Origin: Achromobacter sp. RTa | Lineage (GTDB): Bacteria > Pseudomonadota > Gammaproteobacteria > Burkholderiales > Burkholderiaceae_B | Direction: 5' to 3' | DNA length: 64,000 nucleotides | Assembly (NCBI RefSeq): GCF_000757485.1 | Contig: NZ_JPYO01000022.1 | Span: 122,893 to 186,892, forward strand | Shown here: positions 56,549 to 64,000 of the stretch, in pieces | How positions within the stretch are numbered: position 1 is the first letter of the stretch | How the letters are laid out: each line of letters begins with the position of its first letter | The notes under the pieces: generated by a model | What the model was told of the DNA's origin: nothing | The model's database searches: none | The model's input: the letters and a program-made list of their open reading frames with translations, nothing else | Position numbers and translations under genes: made by a program

Positions 56549-56833
56549 ATGAGCAAAGACTGGCCTTTGTGGGAAGTGTTCATCCGCAGCCAGCACGGCC
56601 TGGCGCACAAGCACGTCGGCAGCCTGCATGCCCCCGACGCCGAAATGGCGATCAACCACGCCCGCGACGTCTACACCCGCCGCAATGAAGGGCTGAGCAT
56701 CTGGGTGGTGCGCGCCTCAGATATCGCCGCAAGCAGCCCGGGCGACAAGGATCCGCTGTTCGAACCGGCCAACAGCAAGGTCTACCGGCACCCCACGTTC
56801 TTCCCGATGCCCGAAGAAATCAAGCACATGTAA
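56549..56833 (+). CDS. paaB: Phenylacetyl-CoA epoxidase subunit PaaB
   Basis: Small structural subunit of the epoxidase. 94 residues: MSKDWPLWEVFIRSQHGLAHKHVGSLHAPDAEMAINHARDVYTRRNEGLSIWVV is the family core. The gene follows paaA by 83 bases and precedes paaC by 15. ATG 56549 with GAGGA upstream. Confidence 0.96.
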   Translation: MSKDWPLWEVFIRSQHGLAHKHVGSLHAPDAEMAINHARDVYTRRNEGLSIWVVRASDIAASSPGDKDPLFEPANSKVYRHPTFFPMPEEIKHM

Positions 56834-56848
56834 GGCGGCGGGGGAGAC

Positions 56849-57613
56849 ATGGACAAGACTCTGTTTGAATACCTGCTGCGCCTGGGCGACGCATCGCTCA
56901 TCCTGTCGCAGCGCCTCGGCGCCTGGACCGGCCACGGCCCGATCCTGGAAGAAGACCTGGCGCTGACCAACACCGCGCTGGACCTGCTGGGCCAGGCCCG
57001 CATGTGGCTGACGCTGGCGGGCGAGGTGGAAGGCGCCGGGCGCGACGAAGACGCGCTGGCCTACCTGCGCGACGCGCACCAGTTCCGCAACGTGCTGCTG
57101 GCCGAACGGCCCAACGGCAATTACGCGGACACCATGGCGCGCCAGTTCCTGTTCGACGTCTGGCACTACTTCCTGCTGCAGCGCCTGGAGCAGTCGTCCG
57201 ATGAGCGCGTCGCCGCCATTGCCGCCAAGTCCATCAAGGAAGTGACCTACCACGTGCGCCGTTCGTCGGACATGGTGGTGCGCCTGGGCGACGGCACGGC
57301 GGAAAGCCATGCCAAGATGCAGGCCGCCATCGACGACGCGTGGCGCTTCACCGGCGAGCTGTTCGCCGACGACGCGGTGGACCTGGACGTCGCCGCCCGC
57401 GGCATCGGCTGCGAGTTGTCGGCCTTGCGCCAGCCCTGGCTGGCCCATGTGCGCGAAGTGCTGGAGGAAGCCACGCTGACCGTGCCCGACGAGGCGGCCG
57501 CCAACCACCTGGCGCACCGTGGGGGCCGCCAGGGCAAGCACACCGAGGAACTGGGCTACGTCCTGGCCGAAATGCAGTTCCTGCCTCGCGCCTATCCCGG
57601 AGCCAAGTGGTGA
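56849..57613 (+). CDS. paaC: Phenylacetyl-CoA epoxidase subunit PaaC
   Basis: Structural partner of PaaA in the A2C2 core; a ferritin-like fold without complete iron ligands. 254 residues, with LFEYLLRLGDASLILSQRLGAWTGHGPILEEDLAL and KSIKEVTYHVRRSSDMVVRLGDGTAESH. Its stop overlaps the paaD GTG start (GTGA). Confidence 0.96.
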   Translation: MDKTLFEYLLRLGDASLILSQRLGAWTGHGPILEEDLALTNTALDLLGQARMWLTLAGEVEGAGRDEDALAYLRDAHQFRNVLLAERPNGNYADTMARQFLFDVWHYFLLQRLEQSSDERVAAIAAKSIKEVTYHVRRSSDMVVRLGDGTAESHAKMQAAIDDAWRFTGELFADDAVDLDVAARGIGCELSALRQPWLAHVREVLEEATLTVPDEAAANHLAHRGGRQGKHTEELGYVLAEMQFLPRAYPGAKW

Positions 57614-58116
57614 GCACGCTCGCGCCCGTTTCCGCCGACCAGGTATACGCCTGGCTGCAGGAGGTCCCCGATCCGGAGATCCCCGTGCTGTCCGTGGTGG
57701 ACCTGGGCGTGGTGCGGGACGTGTCGTGGGAAGACGGCGCCTGTGTCGTCGTCATCACCCCGACCTACTCCGGCTGCCCGGCCATGCGCGAGATCACCCA
57801 GGACATCCAGCAGACGCTGGCGCGCCACGGCATCGCCGAGGTGCGCGTGCAGACGCGGCTGGCGCCCGCCTGGACCACCGACTGGATGAGCGAAAAAGGG
57901 CGCGAAGCGCTCAAGGGCTACGGCATCGCCGCGCCCGCCGAGCGCGCCGTCGATATCTCGGGCATCAGCCGGCGGGCCGCCGGGCCCGCCATCGCCTGCC
58001 CGCGCTGCGGATCGCGCGATACGCGCCTGGTCAGCAATTTCGGATCCACATCGTGCAAGGCGCTGTATCGCTGCGTGTCCTGCCGCGAGCCCTTCGATTA
58101 TTTCAAGACTCACTGA
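57610..58116 (+). CDS. paaD: PaaD, iron-sulfur/metal insertion protein for the epoxidase
   Basis: 168 residues; MIP18/DUF59-family N-terminal half (VPDPEIPVLSVVDLGVVRDV, TPTYSGCPAMREITQDI) and a C-terminal zinc-ribbon with CPRCGSRDTRL and CVSCREPF, typical of PaaD. Thought to help mature the PaaE or PaaA metal centres. The start is GTG 57610, coupled with paaC. Confidence 0.94.
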   Translation: MSTLAPVSADQVYAWLQEVPDPEIPVLSVVDLGVVRDVSWEDGACVVVITPTYSGCPAMREITQDIQQTLARHGIAEVRVQTRLAPAWTTDWMSEKGREALKGYGIAAPAERAVDISGISRRAAGPAIACPRCGSRDTRLVSNFGSTSCKALYRCVSCREPFDYFKTH

Positions 58117-58129
58117 GAGCGGTTTCGAG

Positions 58130-59218
58130 ATGAGCCAGAACCAATTCCATTCATTGACGGTGGCCTCGGTCGCGCGCAATACGCGCGATGCGGTCGTCGT
58201 CACCTTCGACCTGCCCGACGCGCTGGCGGAGGAATTCGCCTTCCTGCCCGGCCAGTACCTGACGCTGCGCACGCAGCTGAACGGCCAGGAGCAGCGCCGC
58301 TCGTATTCCATCTGTTCCGCGCCCCACGACAAGCTGCTGCGCGTGGCGATCAAGAAGGTGGACGAGGGCGTTTTTTCCAGCTGGGCCAACCACGAGCTGC
58401 AGCCGGGCCAGACGCTGGAAGTCATGGCGCCGGCAGGCAATTTCACCGTCGATTTTTCGCCGGAAAACGAACGCCACTATGTGGCGTTCGCCGTAGGCAG
58501 CGGCATTACGCCGGTGTTCTCCCTGGTCAAGACGGCGCTGTCCACCGAGCCGCGCAGCAAGTTCACGTTGTTCTTCGGCAACCGAGCCTCGTCGGCCGTG
58601 CTGTTTCGCGAAGAGATCGAAGACCTGAAGAACCTCTATATGGAGCGCTTCTCGCTGGTCTACATCATGAGCCGCGAGACCCAGGACATCGAGCTCTTCA
58701 ACGGCCGCCTGGATGGCGACAAGGTCGACCAGTTGATGTCGGCCTGGATGAGCCCCGAGGATATCGATTACGCTTTTGTCTGTGGTCCGCAGACCATGAC
58801 CGAAAGCGTGGTCGAGCGGCTGCAGGCCCGCGGCATTCCGAAATCGAACGTCAAGTTCGAACTCTTCGGCGCGCCGAAGGGGCCGCGCGCGCTGCGCACC
58901 GGCCAGGACGCCCGCCAGGCGCCCGGCAAGGGGCAGTGCGAGGTGACGGTGGTGCAGGACGGCCACAGCCGGATGTTCGTTATCGACAAAAACAAAGACA
59001 GCGTGCTGGACTCGGCGCTGGCGCAAGGGATAGAACTGCCGTATTCGTGCAAGGGCGGGGTGTGTTCCACCTGCCGCTGCAAGGTGATCGAGGGCGAGGT
59101 GGACATGGACGCCAACTTCGCCCTGGAAGACTACGAAGTGGCGCGCGGCTTCATCCTGAGTTGCCAGAGCTTCCCGGTCAGCGACCGCCTGGTCATCGAC
59201 TTCGACCAGGAAACCTGA
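58130..59218 (+). CDS. paaE: Phenylacetyl-CoA epoxidase reductase subunit PaaE
   Basis: Passes electrons from NADPH to PaaA. 362 residues: N-terminal FAD domain with RRSYSICSAP, NAD domain with AVGSGITPVFSLVK and FGNRASSAVLFREE, and a C-terminal plant-type [2Fe-2S] ferredoxin with CKGGVCSTCRCKV and a fourth Cys downstream. Thirteen bases after paaD. Confidence 0.96.
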   Translation: MSQNQFHSLTVASVARNTRDAVVVTFDLPDALAEEFAFLPGQYLTLRTQLNGQEQRRSYSICSAPHDKLLRVAIKKVDEGVFSSWANHELQPGQTLEVMAPAGNFTVDFSPENERHYVAFAVGSGITPVFSLVKTALSTEPRSKFTLFFGNRASSAVLFREEIEDLKNLYMERFSLVYIMSRETQDIELFNGRLDGDKVDQLMSAWMSPEDIDYAFVCGPQTMTESVVERLQARGIPKSNVKFELFGAPKGPRALRTGQDARQAPGKGQCEVTVVQDGHSRMFVIDKNKDSVLDSALAQGIELPYSCKGGVCSTCRCKVIEGEVDMDANFALEDYEVARGFILSCQSFPVSDRLVIDFDQET

Positions 59219-59264
59219 CCCGGCCCGCGCCAGGCAGAAAAACCTATTCATCTGGAGAGACGCA

Positions 59265-60929
59265 GTGTCCCAAGAATTCTTCGAACGCCACCAGCCCCTG
59301 CTGGAACAAGCCATGGCCGCGGCCGCCCTGCGCGGCTACTGGAGCCCCTACGCCGAATCGCCCAGCCCCCGCAACTATGGCGAGACCGCCAATGACGACG
59401 GGCGCGCCGCATTCGAAGCCTTGCGCGGCAAGCCCTTCCCGCTGGACCTGCGCGATGCCGACGGCACAGCGGGCGGCGAGCAGTCGCCTTACGGTTTCGA
59501 CCTCGGCATCACCTATCCCCACGTTCCGGCCGACAAGCTGGTCGCGTCGTCCAAGCGGGCGCTCGAAAGCTGGCGCCGCGCCGGCCCGCGCGCCTGGGTC
59601 GGCGTGTCGCTGGAAATCCTGGCCCGCCTGAACAAGCTCAGCTTCGAGATCGCCTACGCGGTCCAGCACACCACCGGCCAGGGCTTCATGATGGCCTTCC
59701 AGGCCGGCGGTCCGCACGCGCAGGACCGCGGCTTCGAAGCCGTGACCTACGCCTGGCAGGAAATGTCGCGCATCCCCGGCGTGGCCGTCTGGGAAAAGCC
59801 GCAGGGCAAGAACGACCCGATCCGCATGGAAAAGCAGTTCACCGTGGTGCCGCGCGGCGTCGCGCTGGTGATCGGCTGCTCCACGTTCCCGACCTGGAAC
59901 GGCTACCCGGGCCTCTTCGCCAGCCTGGCCACCGGCAACACGGTCATCGTAAAGCCGCACCCCGGCGCGATCCTGCCTCTGGCCATCACCGTGAAGGTGG
60001 CGCGCGAAGTGCTGCAGGAAGCGGGCTTCGATCCCGACGTGGTGCTGCTGGCCGCGCATGAGGCCGGCGACGATACCGCGCAGAAGCTGGCGCTGGATCC
60101 CGCCGTCAAGATCGTCGACTTCACCGGCAGCTCGGCCAACGGCGACTGGCTGGAGAACAACGCCCGCCAGGCGCTGGTCTATACCGAGAAGGCCGGCGTC
60201 AACCAGGTCATCATCGATTCCGCGGCCGACCTGAAGGGCGTCGCGCGCAACCTGGCGTTCTCGCTGGCGCTGTACTCGGGCCAGATGTGCACGGCGCCGC
60301 AGAACATCTATGTGCCGCGCGACGGCATCCAGACGCCGGAAGGGCGCGTCAGCTTCGACGACGTCGCGGCCGCCCTCGGCACGGCGCTGGAAAAGGTCAG
60401 CGCCGACGCCGCGAAGGCCGTCGAACTGACCGGCGCCATCCAGAACGAAGGCGTTGTCGCCCGCATCGAAAAGGCGCGCGCGCTGGGCCTGCCCGTGGTT
60501 GCTGACAGCAAGACGCTTGCGCACCCGCAATTCGAGAATGCCCGCATCCGCACGCCGCTGCTGCTGCGCGCCGAAGCCGGCAACGCCGCCATCGGCCAGG
60601 AGTGGTTCGGCCCGATCGCGTTCGTCGTGGCCACGGACTCCACCGCCCACAGCATCCAGCTGGCGCGCGACAGTGTCATCCAGCACGGCGCGCTGTCCCT
60701 GTCGGCCTACACCACGGACGACGCCGTCGCCGAGCAGGTGCAGGACGCGGCCGAGGTCTCCGGCGTCTCCCTGTCGCTCAACCTGACGGGCGCAGTATTC
60801 GTCAACCAGACCGCGGCCTTCAGCGATTTCCACGGCACGGGCGCCAATCCGGCGGCCAATGCCGCGCTGTCCGACTCGGCCTTCGTCTCGAACCGCTTCC
60901 GTGTGGTGCAAACCCGCCGTCATATTTGA
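59265..60929 (+). CDS. paaN: PaaN, aldehyde dehydrogenase of the phenylacetate pathway
   Basis: 554 residues of the PaaN family (aldehyde-dehydrogenase fold without the enoyl-CoA hydratase domain of E. coli PaaZ). Catalytic Cys and Glu regions are SLALYSGQMCTAPQNIYVPRD and KAGVNQVIIDS. NAD-binding FTGSSANGDWLE. Probably oxidises the open-chain semialdehyde after ring opening. GTG start after GGAG. Stop overlaps the first of two 12-base repeats. An associated hydratase or oxepin-CoA hydrolase would have to be elsewhere. Confidence 0.93.
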   Translation: MSQEFFERHQPLLEQAMAAAALRGYWSPYAESPSPRNYGETANDDGRAAFEALRGKPFPLDLRDADGTAGGEQSPYGFDLGITYPHVPADKLVASSKRALESWRRAGPRAWVGVSLEILARLNKLSFEIAYAVQHTTGQGFMMAFQAGGPHAQDRGFEAVTYAWQEMSRIPGVAVWEKPQGKNDPIRMEKQFTVVPRGVALVIGCSTFPTWNGYPGLFASLATGNTVIVKPHPGAILPLAITVKVAREVLQEAGFDPDVVLLAAHEAGDDTAQKLALDPAVKIVDFTGSSANGDWLENNARQALVYTEKAGVNQVIIDSAADLKGVARNLAFSLALYSGQMCTAPQNIYVPRDGIQTPEGRVSFDDVAAALGTALEKVSADAAKAVELTGAIQNEGVVARIEKARALGLPVVADSKTLAHPQFENARIRTPLLLRAEAGNAAIGQEWFGPIAFVVATDSTAHSIQLARDSVIQHGALSLSAYTTDDAVAEQVQDAAEVSGVSLSLNLTGAVFVNQTAAFSDFHGTGANPAANAALSDSAFVSNRFRVVQTRRHI

Positions 60930-61040
60930 GCCCACCCCTGAATTGAGCCCACCCCCGAAGCGCTACGCGCTTCCCCCTTAGGCGGGCCCCCCTCAAGGGG
61001 GCGCCGCTGCGGACCGGCAGAGCCGGCTCCGCGCGGCCCG
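60927..61040. repeat. GC-rich intergenic repeat (copy A) between paaN and paaG
   Basis: TGAGCCCACCCC occurs twice (60927-60938 and 60944-60955, 17 bases apart). After it comes AGCGCTACGCGCTT (60959-60972) and the hairpin GCCCCCCTCAAGGGGGC. The same GCTACGCGC core followed by a CCCC(T)CAAGGGGGC hairpin recurs at 63788 and 63893, so this is a dispersed element rather than a gene. Confidence 0.7.
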
Positions 61041-61095
61041 GAGAAGGTGACCTATTACCTTTGTGCGAGTGGCGCGCGCGCTATGGATAACTGAC

Positions 61096-61884
61096 ATGAC
61101 CTACCAAGACATTCAATTCGACCTGTCCGGCGGCATCGCGCGCCTGACGCTGAATCGCCCCGACAAGCTGAACAGCTTCACCGCCAACATGCATGGCGAA
61201 GTGGCCGACGCGTTGACGCGTGTGGAAACCGAAGGCGCGCGCGTGCTGGTGCTGACGGGAGCCGGCCGCGGCTTCTGCGCCGGCCAGGACCTGAGCGAGC
61301 GCAAGCCCGCCGCCGACGGCACGCCGCCCGACCTGGGCGAGACCGTCGACAAGTTCTACGGCCCGCTGGTGCGCCGCGTGAACGCCTTGCCCATGCCCGT
61401 CGTGGTGGGCGTGAACGGCGTGGCCGCGGGCGCGGGCGCCAACCTGGCGTTCGCTGGCGACATCGTCATCGCCAAGGCTTCCGCCACGTTCATCCAGTCG
61501 TTCTGCCGCCTCGGGCTGATCCCCGACACCGGCGGCACCTTCGTGCTGCCGCGCCTGGTGGGGCGCGCCCGCGCCATGGGCCTGGCCATGCTGGGCGACA
61601 AGCTCAGCGCCAAGCAGGCCGAAGAGTGGGGCCTGATCTGGCAATGCGTGGCGGACGAGGAATTCGACGCCGCGCTGGAACGCCTGGCCCAGCACTTCGC
61701 CAAGGCGCCGACCAAGGGGCTGGCGTTCACCAAGCGTGCCATGCAGGCCAGCCTGGCCAATGACCTGTCCACCCAGCTCGACCTTGAGCGCGACATGATG
61801 CGCGAACTGGGCCGCAGCGCGGACTACGCGGAGGGCGTGGCCGCCTTCCTGGGCAAGCGCGAACCGCAATTCAAGGGGCAATAA
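61096..61884 (+). CDS. paaG: 2-(1,2-epoxy-1,2-dihydrophenyl)acetyl-CoA isomerase PaaG
   Basis: Crotonase-fold isomerase turning the epoxide into the oxepin-CoA. 262 residues with RGFCAGQDLSERK, GVNGVAAGAGANLAFAGDIVIA and RLGLIPDTGGTFVLPRLVG. The Ribosome site of ATG 61096 is weak; GTG 61063 is an alternative. The repeat upstream probably interrupts the operon, so paaG may have a promoter of its own. paaI follows after two bases. Confidence 0.93.
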   Translation: MTYQDIQFDLSGGIARLTLNRPDKLNSFTANMHGEVADALTRVETEGARVLVLTGAGRGFCAGQDLSERKPAADGTPPDLGETVDKFYGPLVRRVNALPMPVVVGVNGVAAGAGANLAFAGDIVIAKASATFIQSFCRLGLIPDTGGTFVLPRLVGRARAMGLAMLGDKLSAKQAEEWGLIWQCVADEEFDAALERLAQHFAKAPTKGLAFTKRAMQASLANDLSTQLDLERDMMRELGRSADYAEGVAAFLGKREPQFKGQ

Positions 61885-61886
61885 GA

Positions 61887-62357
61887 ATGAACGCACACGT
61901 ACCCGCGGTCGAAGTGCCGGCCGATCCCCAGGAGCTGGCGCAGGCCGTCGGCACAGTCATGTTTGCGGGCGATGCGGCGTCGCAGGGCCTGGACATGAAA
62001 GTCGAGGAAATGGCGCCGGGCTATGCGCGCCTGACCATGCGCGTGCGCGCCGACATGCTGAACGGCCACAAGACCTGCCACGGCGGATTCATCTTCGCCC
62101 TGGCCGATAGCGCCTTCGCCTTCTCCTGCAATTCGCGCAACGTCAGTACCGTGGCCTCGGGCTGCACCATCGACTACCTGGCGCCGGGCTTCGAGGGAGA
62201 CCTGCTGACCGCTGTGGCCCAGGAGCGCTCGCTCGCGGGGCGCACCGGCGTCTACGACGTAACGGTCACCAACCAGGAAGGACGCAACGTGGCCTTGTTC
62301 CGGGGCCGTTCGTACCGCATCAAGGGTCAGATCGTCGGAGTTCCCCCGGACGCCTGA
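61887..62357 (+). CDS. paaI: Phenylacetyl/hydroxyphenylacetyl-CoA thioesterase PaaI
   Basis: Hotdog-fold thioesterase that releases CoA from dead-end ring-hydroxylated thioesters. 156 residues with LNGHKTCHGGFIFALADSAFAFSCNS, where the Asp is catalytic, and GCTIDYLAPG. Lies directly after paaG and before paaK. Confidence 0.94.
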   Translation: MNAHVPAVEVPADPQELAQAVGTVMFAGDAASQGLDMKVEEMAPGYARLTMRVRADMLNGHKTCHGGFIFALADSAFAFSCNSRNVSTVASGCTIDYLAPGFEGDLLTAVAQERSLAGRTGVYDVTVTNQEGRNVALFRGRSYRIKGQIVGVPPDA

Positions 62358-62471
62358 GCCAACCATCCAACCAAAGACAAGGCCGCCGGCCCGGCCGTGC
62401 GCGCGCGGATTTCCCCGCGTGCCGCGTGACCGGGCTCCGCGCAGAGAGAGAATTTCAGGAGAGAGATAACC

Positions 62472-63785
62472 ATGTCCAACACCATGAGCAAGCCGGGGCT
62501 GGACCCCATCGAGCATGCCAGCCAGGATGAGTTGCGCGCCTTGCAGCTGGAGCGGCTGAAGTGGTCGCTCAAGCATGCCTACGAGAACGTCCCGCACTAC
62601 AAGAAGGCGTTCGACGAAGCCGGCGTCCACCCCGACGACCTGAAGCAGCTGTCCGATATCTCGAAGTTCCCCTTCACCACGAAGAAGGAACTGCGCGAGA
62701 ACTACCCCTTCGGTATGTTCGCCGTGCCGCGCGAGCGCATCTCGCGCATCCACGCCTCCAGCGGCACCACCGGCAAGCCGACGGTCGTGGGCTACACCAA
62801 GGGCGACCTGGACAACTGGGCCAACCTCGTGGCGCGCTCGATCCGGGCGGCCGGCGGCAAGCCCGGCGACACGATCCACGTCGCGTACGGCTATGGCCTG
62901 TTCACGGGTGGCCTGGGCGCGCATTACGGCGCGGAACGCCTGGGTTGCACGGTCATCCCGATGTCGGGCGGGCAGACGGAAAAGCAGGTGCAGCTGATCA
63001 ACGATTTCCGCCCGGACATCATCATGGTCACGCCCTCCTATTTCTGCAATATTCTGGAGGAACAGCGCCGCCAGGGGATTGACCCGCGTCAAAGTTCGCT
63101 GCGCATCGGAATCTTCGGCGCCGAGCCCTGGACCGGCCAGATGCGCGCCGACATCGAGGCCGAGGCCGGCATCGACGCAGTCGACATCTACGGACTGTCC
63201 GAAGTGATGGGGCCCGGGGTGGCCAGCGAATGCGTCGAGACCAAGGATGGCCCGGTGGTCTGGGAAGACCATTTCTACGCCGAGATCATCAATCCGGACA
63301 CGGGAGAACCCGTGGCCGAAGGCGAGCCTGGCGAGCTGGTGTTCACCTCGCTGACCAAGGAAGCGATGCCCATCATCCGCTACCGCACGCGCGACCTGAC
63401 GCGCCTGCTGCCGCCGACGGCGCGCAGCATGCGCCGCATCGGCAAGATCACGGGGCGCAGCGACGACATGCTGATCGTGCGCGGCGTGAACATGTTCCCC
63501 ACGCAGGTGGAAGAGCTGGTCCTGAAGATCGCCCAGCTGGCGCCGCATTACCAGCTGGTGCTGTCGCGCACCGGCAATATGGACGAGCTGGAAATCCTGA
63601 CCGAATTGCGCGCCGAGTTTTCGACGCTTTCGGATGCCGAGCGCGCGAACCTGGGCAAGCAGCTCCAGCACGCGGTCAAGACGCACATCGGCGTCAGCGC
63701 GCGCATCCAGGTGTCGGATGCGGGCCATGTGGAACGCACGCTGACCGGCAAGGCGCGCCGCGTGATCGACAAGCGGCCGAAGTAA
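62472..63785 (+). CDS. paaK: Phenylacetate-CoA ligase
   Basis: Adenylate-forming enzyme making phenylacetyl-CoA from phenylacetate, ATP and CoA. 437 residues; the AMP-binding motif HASSGTTGKPTVVGYTKGDLDNW and GAEPWTGQMRADIEAEAG, with VDIYGLSEVMGPGVASEC and the C-terminal ITGRSDDMLIVRGVNMFPTQVEE. AGGAGAGAG precedes the ATG. The gene provides the inducer of PaaX. Followed by repeats and no clear terminator. Confidence 0.97.
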   Translation: MSNTMSKPGLDPIEHASQDELRALQLERLKWSLKHAYENVPHYKKAFDEAGVHPDDLKQLSDISKFPFTTKKELRENYPFGMFAVPRERISRIHASSGTTGKPTVVGYTKGDLDNWANLVARSIRAAGGKPGDTIHVAYGYGLFTGGLGAHYGAERLGCTVIPMSGGQTEKQVQLINDFRPDIIMVTPSYFCNILEEQRRQGIDPRQSSLRIGIFGAEPWTGQMRADIEAEAGIDAVDIYGLSEVMGPGVASECVETKDGPVVWEDHFYAEIINPDTGEPVAEGEPGELVFTSLTKEAMPIIRYRTRDLTRLLPPTARSMRRIGKITGRSDDMLIVRGVNMFPTQVEELVLKIAQLAPHYQLVLSRTGNMDELEILTELRAEFSTLSDAERANLGKQLQHAVKTHIGVSARIQVSDAGHVERTLTGKARRVIDKRPK

Positions 63786-63787
63786 TA

Positions 63788-63870
63788 GGGCCCCCACGCT
63801 GCGCGCTACGCGCTTGCTGCCCCCCAAGGGGGCTGGCCCGCCTTGGGGCGGCCCGGCGCGGCGGGCCGCC
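63788..63870. repeat. GC-rich repeat (copy B)
   Basis: GCGCGCTACGCGCTTGCTG and the hairpin CCCCCCAAGGGGG follow paaK; a second inverted segment GCCCGCCTTGGGGCGG extends it. Same family as copies A and C. It could also stop transcription. Confidence 0.65.
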
Positions 63871-63892
63871 ATTCTTGCGGAGGCAGTGGATG

Positions 63893-63945
63893 CTCCCCCC
63901 ATGCCGCGCACGCTACGCGCACTTGCTGCCCTCCAAGGGGGCTGG
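63893..63945. repeat. GC-rich repeat (copy C)
   Basis: CACGCTACGCGCACTTGCTG and CCCTCCAAGGGGGC form a third, shorter copy, 35 bases after copy B. Confidence 0.6.
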
Positions 63946-64000
63946 CTGTATGGACCGGGGACATGGGTAACAGGTGTACGAGGACATAGGTGACACTTTT
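63946..64000. mobile_element. Possible end of an IS481-like insertion sequence (window edge)
   Basis: Two imperfect direct repeats, GGACATGGGTAACA (63959-63972) and GGACATAGGTGACA (63982-63995), match at 12 of 14 bases, 23 bases apart. Such repeated ACAT(A/G)GGT ends are, from memory, usual near IS481-type transposases. No transposase is in the window, so this is tentative. Confidence 0.42.

Overview
The window is a GC-rich, densely coded chromosomal segment with 61 recognisable protein genes and no tRNA, rRNA or CRISPR array that I can see. Gene content and order point to Alcaligenaceae (Betaproteobacteria), close to Bordetella or Achromobacter: a short 197-aa OmpA next to ubiG-gph, then gyrA-serC-pheA-hisC-tyrA-aroA-cmk-rpsA-ihfB, lapA/lapB-hldA-hldD, several 'Bug' solute receptors, and a Gln at GyrA position 83. 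I cannot fix genus or species from sequence alone.

Layout. 1-1733 (minus): gph (cut by the window edge), ubiG and ompA. 2148-13412 (plus): gyrA followed by a tightly overlapping aromatic amino-acid/translation supraoperon ending at a strong terminator. 13574-17087: envelope genes lapA-like, lapB, hldA and hldD (LPS regulation and heptose synthesis). 17282-20943: comEA-like, cysM, mltB (minus) and a histone-deacetylase-family gene (head-to-head with mltB). 21014-22695: etfB-etfA. 22892-28249: an aspartate:alanine exchange and decarboxylation operon with asdA between two AspT-family antiporters. 28246-34127: a LysR regulator divergent from a CoA-transferase, an enoyl-CoA hydratase, a Bug receptor and an acyl-CoA dehydrogenase, an uncharacterised organic-acid pathway. 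34279-34920: 1-Cys peroxiredoxin. 35173-42133: sulfate uptake and activation (sbp, cysTWA, cysH, cysD, cysN). 42346-50717: a radical SAM protein with a LexA-type box, a small membrane protein, a DMT permease, rplS, a Nudix hydrolase, rsgA, an M48 protease, orn and a sigma-54 activator. 50721-53444 (minus): a Bug/DUF4387/AtuA operon behind a sigma-54 promoter. 53668-54294: nnrE. 54373-63785: the phenylacetate cluster paaX, paaABCDE, paaN, paaG, paaI, paaK. The right edge carries GC-rich repeats and a probable insertion-sequence end.

How parts work together. CysTWA/Sbp import sulfate, CysDN activate it, CysH reduces APS and CysM would finish cysteine, but no sulfite reductase is in the window. 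PaaK makes phenylacetyl-CoA, PaaABCE epoxidises it, PaaG isomerises it and PaaN continues the route, while PaaI rescues dead-end thioesters; PaaF/H/J functions must lie elsewhere. EtfAB would accept electrons from acyl-CoA dehydrogenases such as the one at 32301.

The least described parts are (i) the sigma-54 controlled AtuA/DUF4387/Bug operon with a neighbouring activator that has no sensory domain; (ii) a radical SAM gene whose promoter overlaps a LexA box and predicts a leaderless mRNA; and (iii) an aspartate decarboxylase with a histone-like basic tail flanked by two antiporters.
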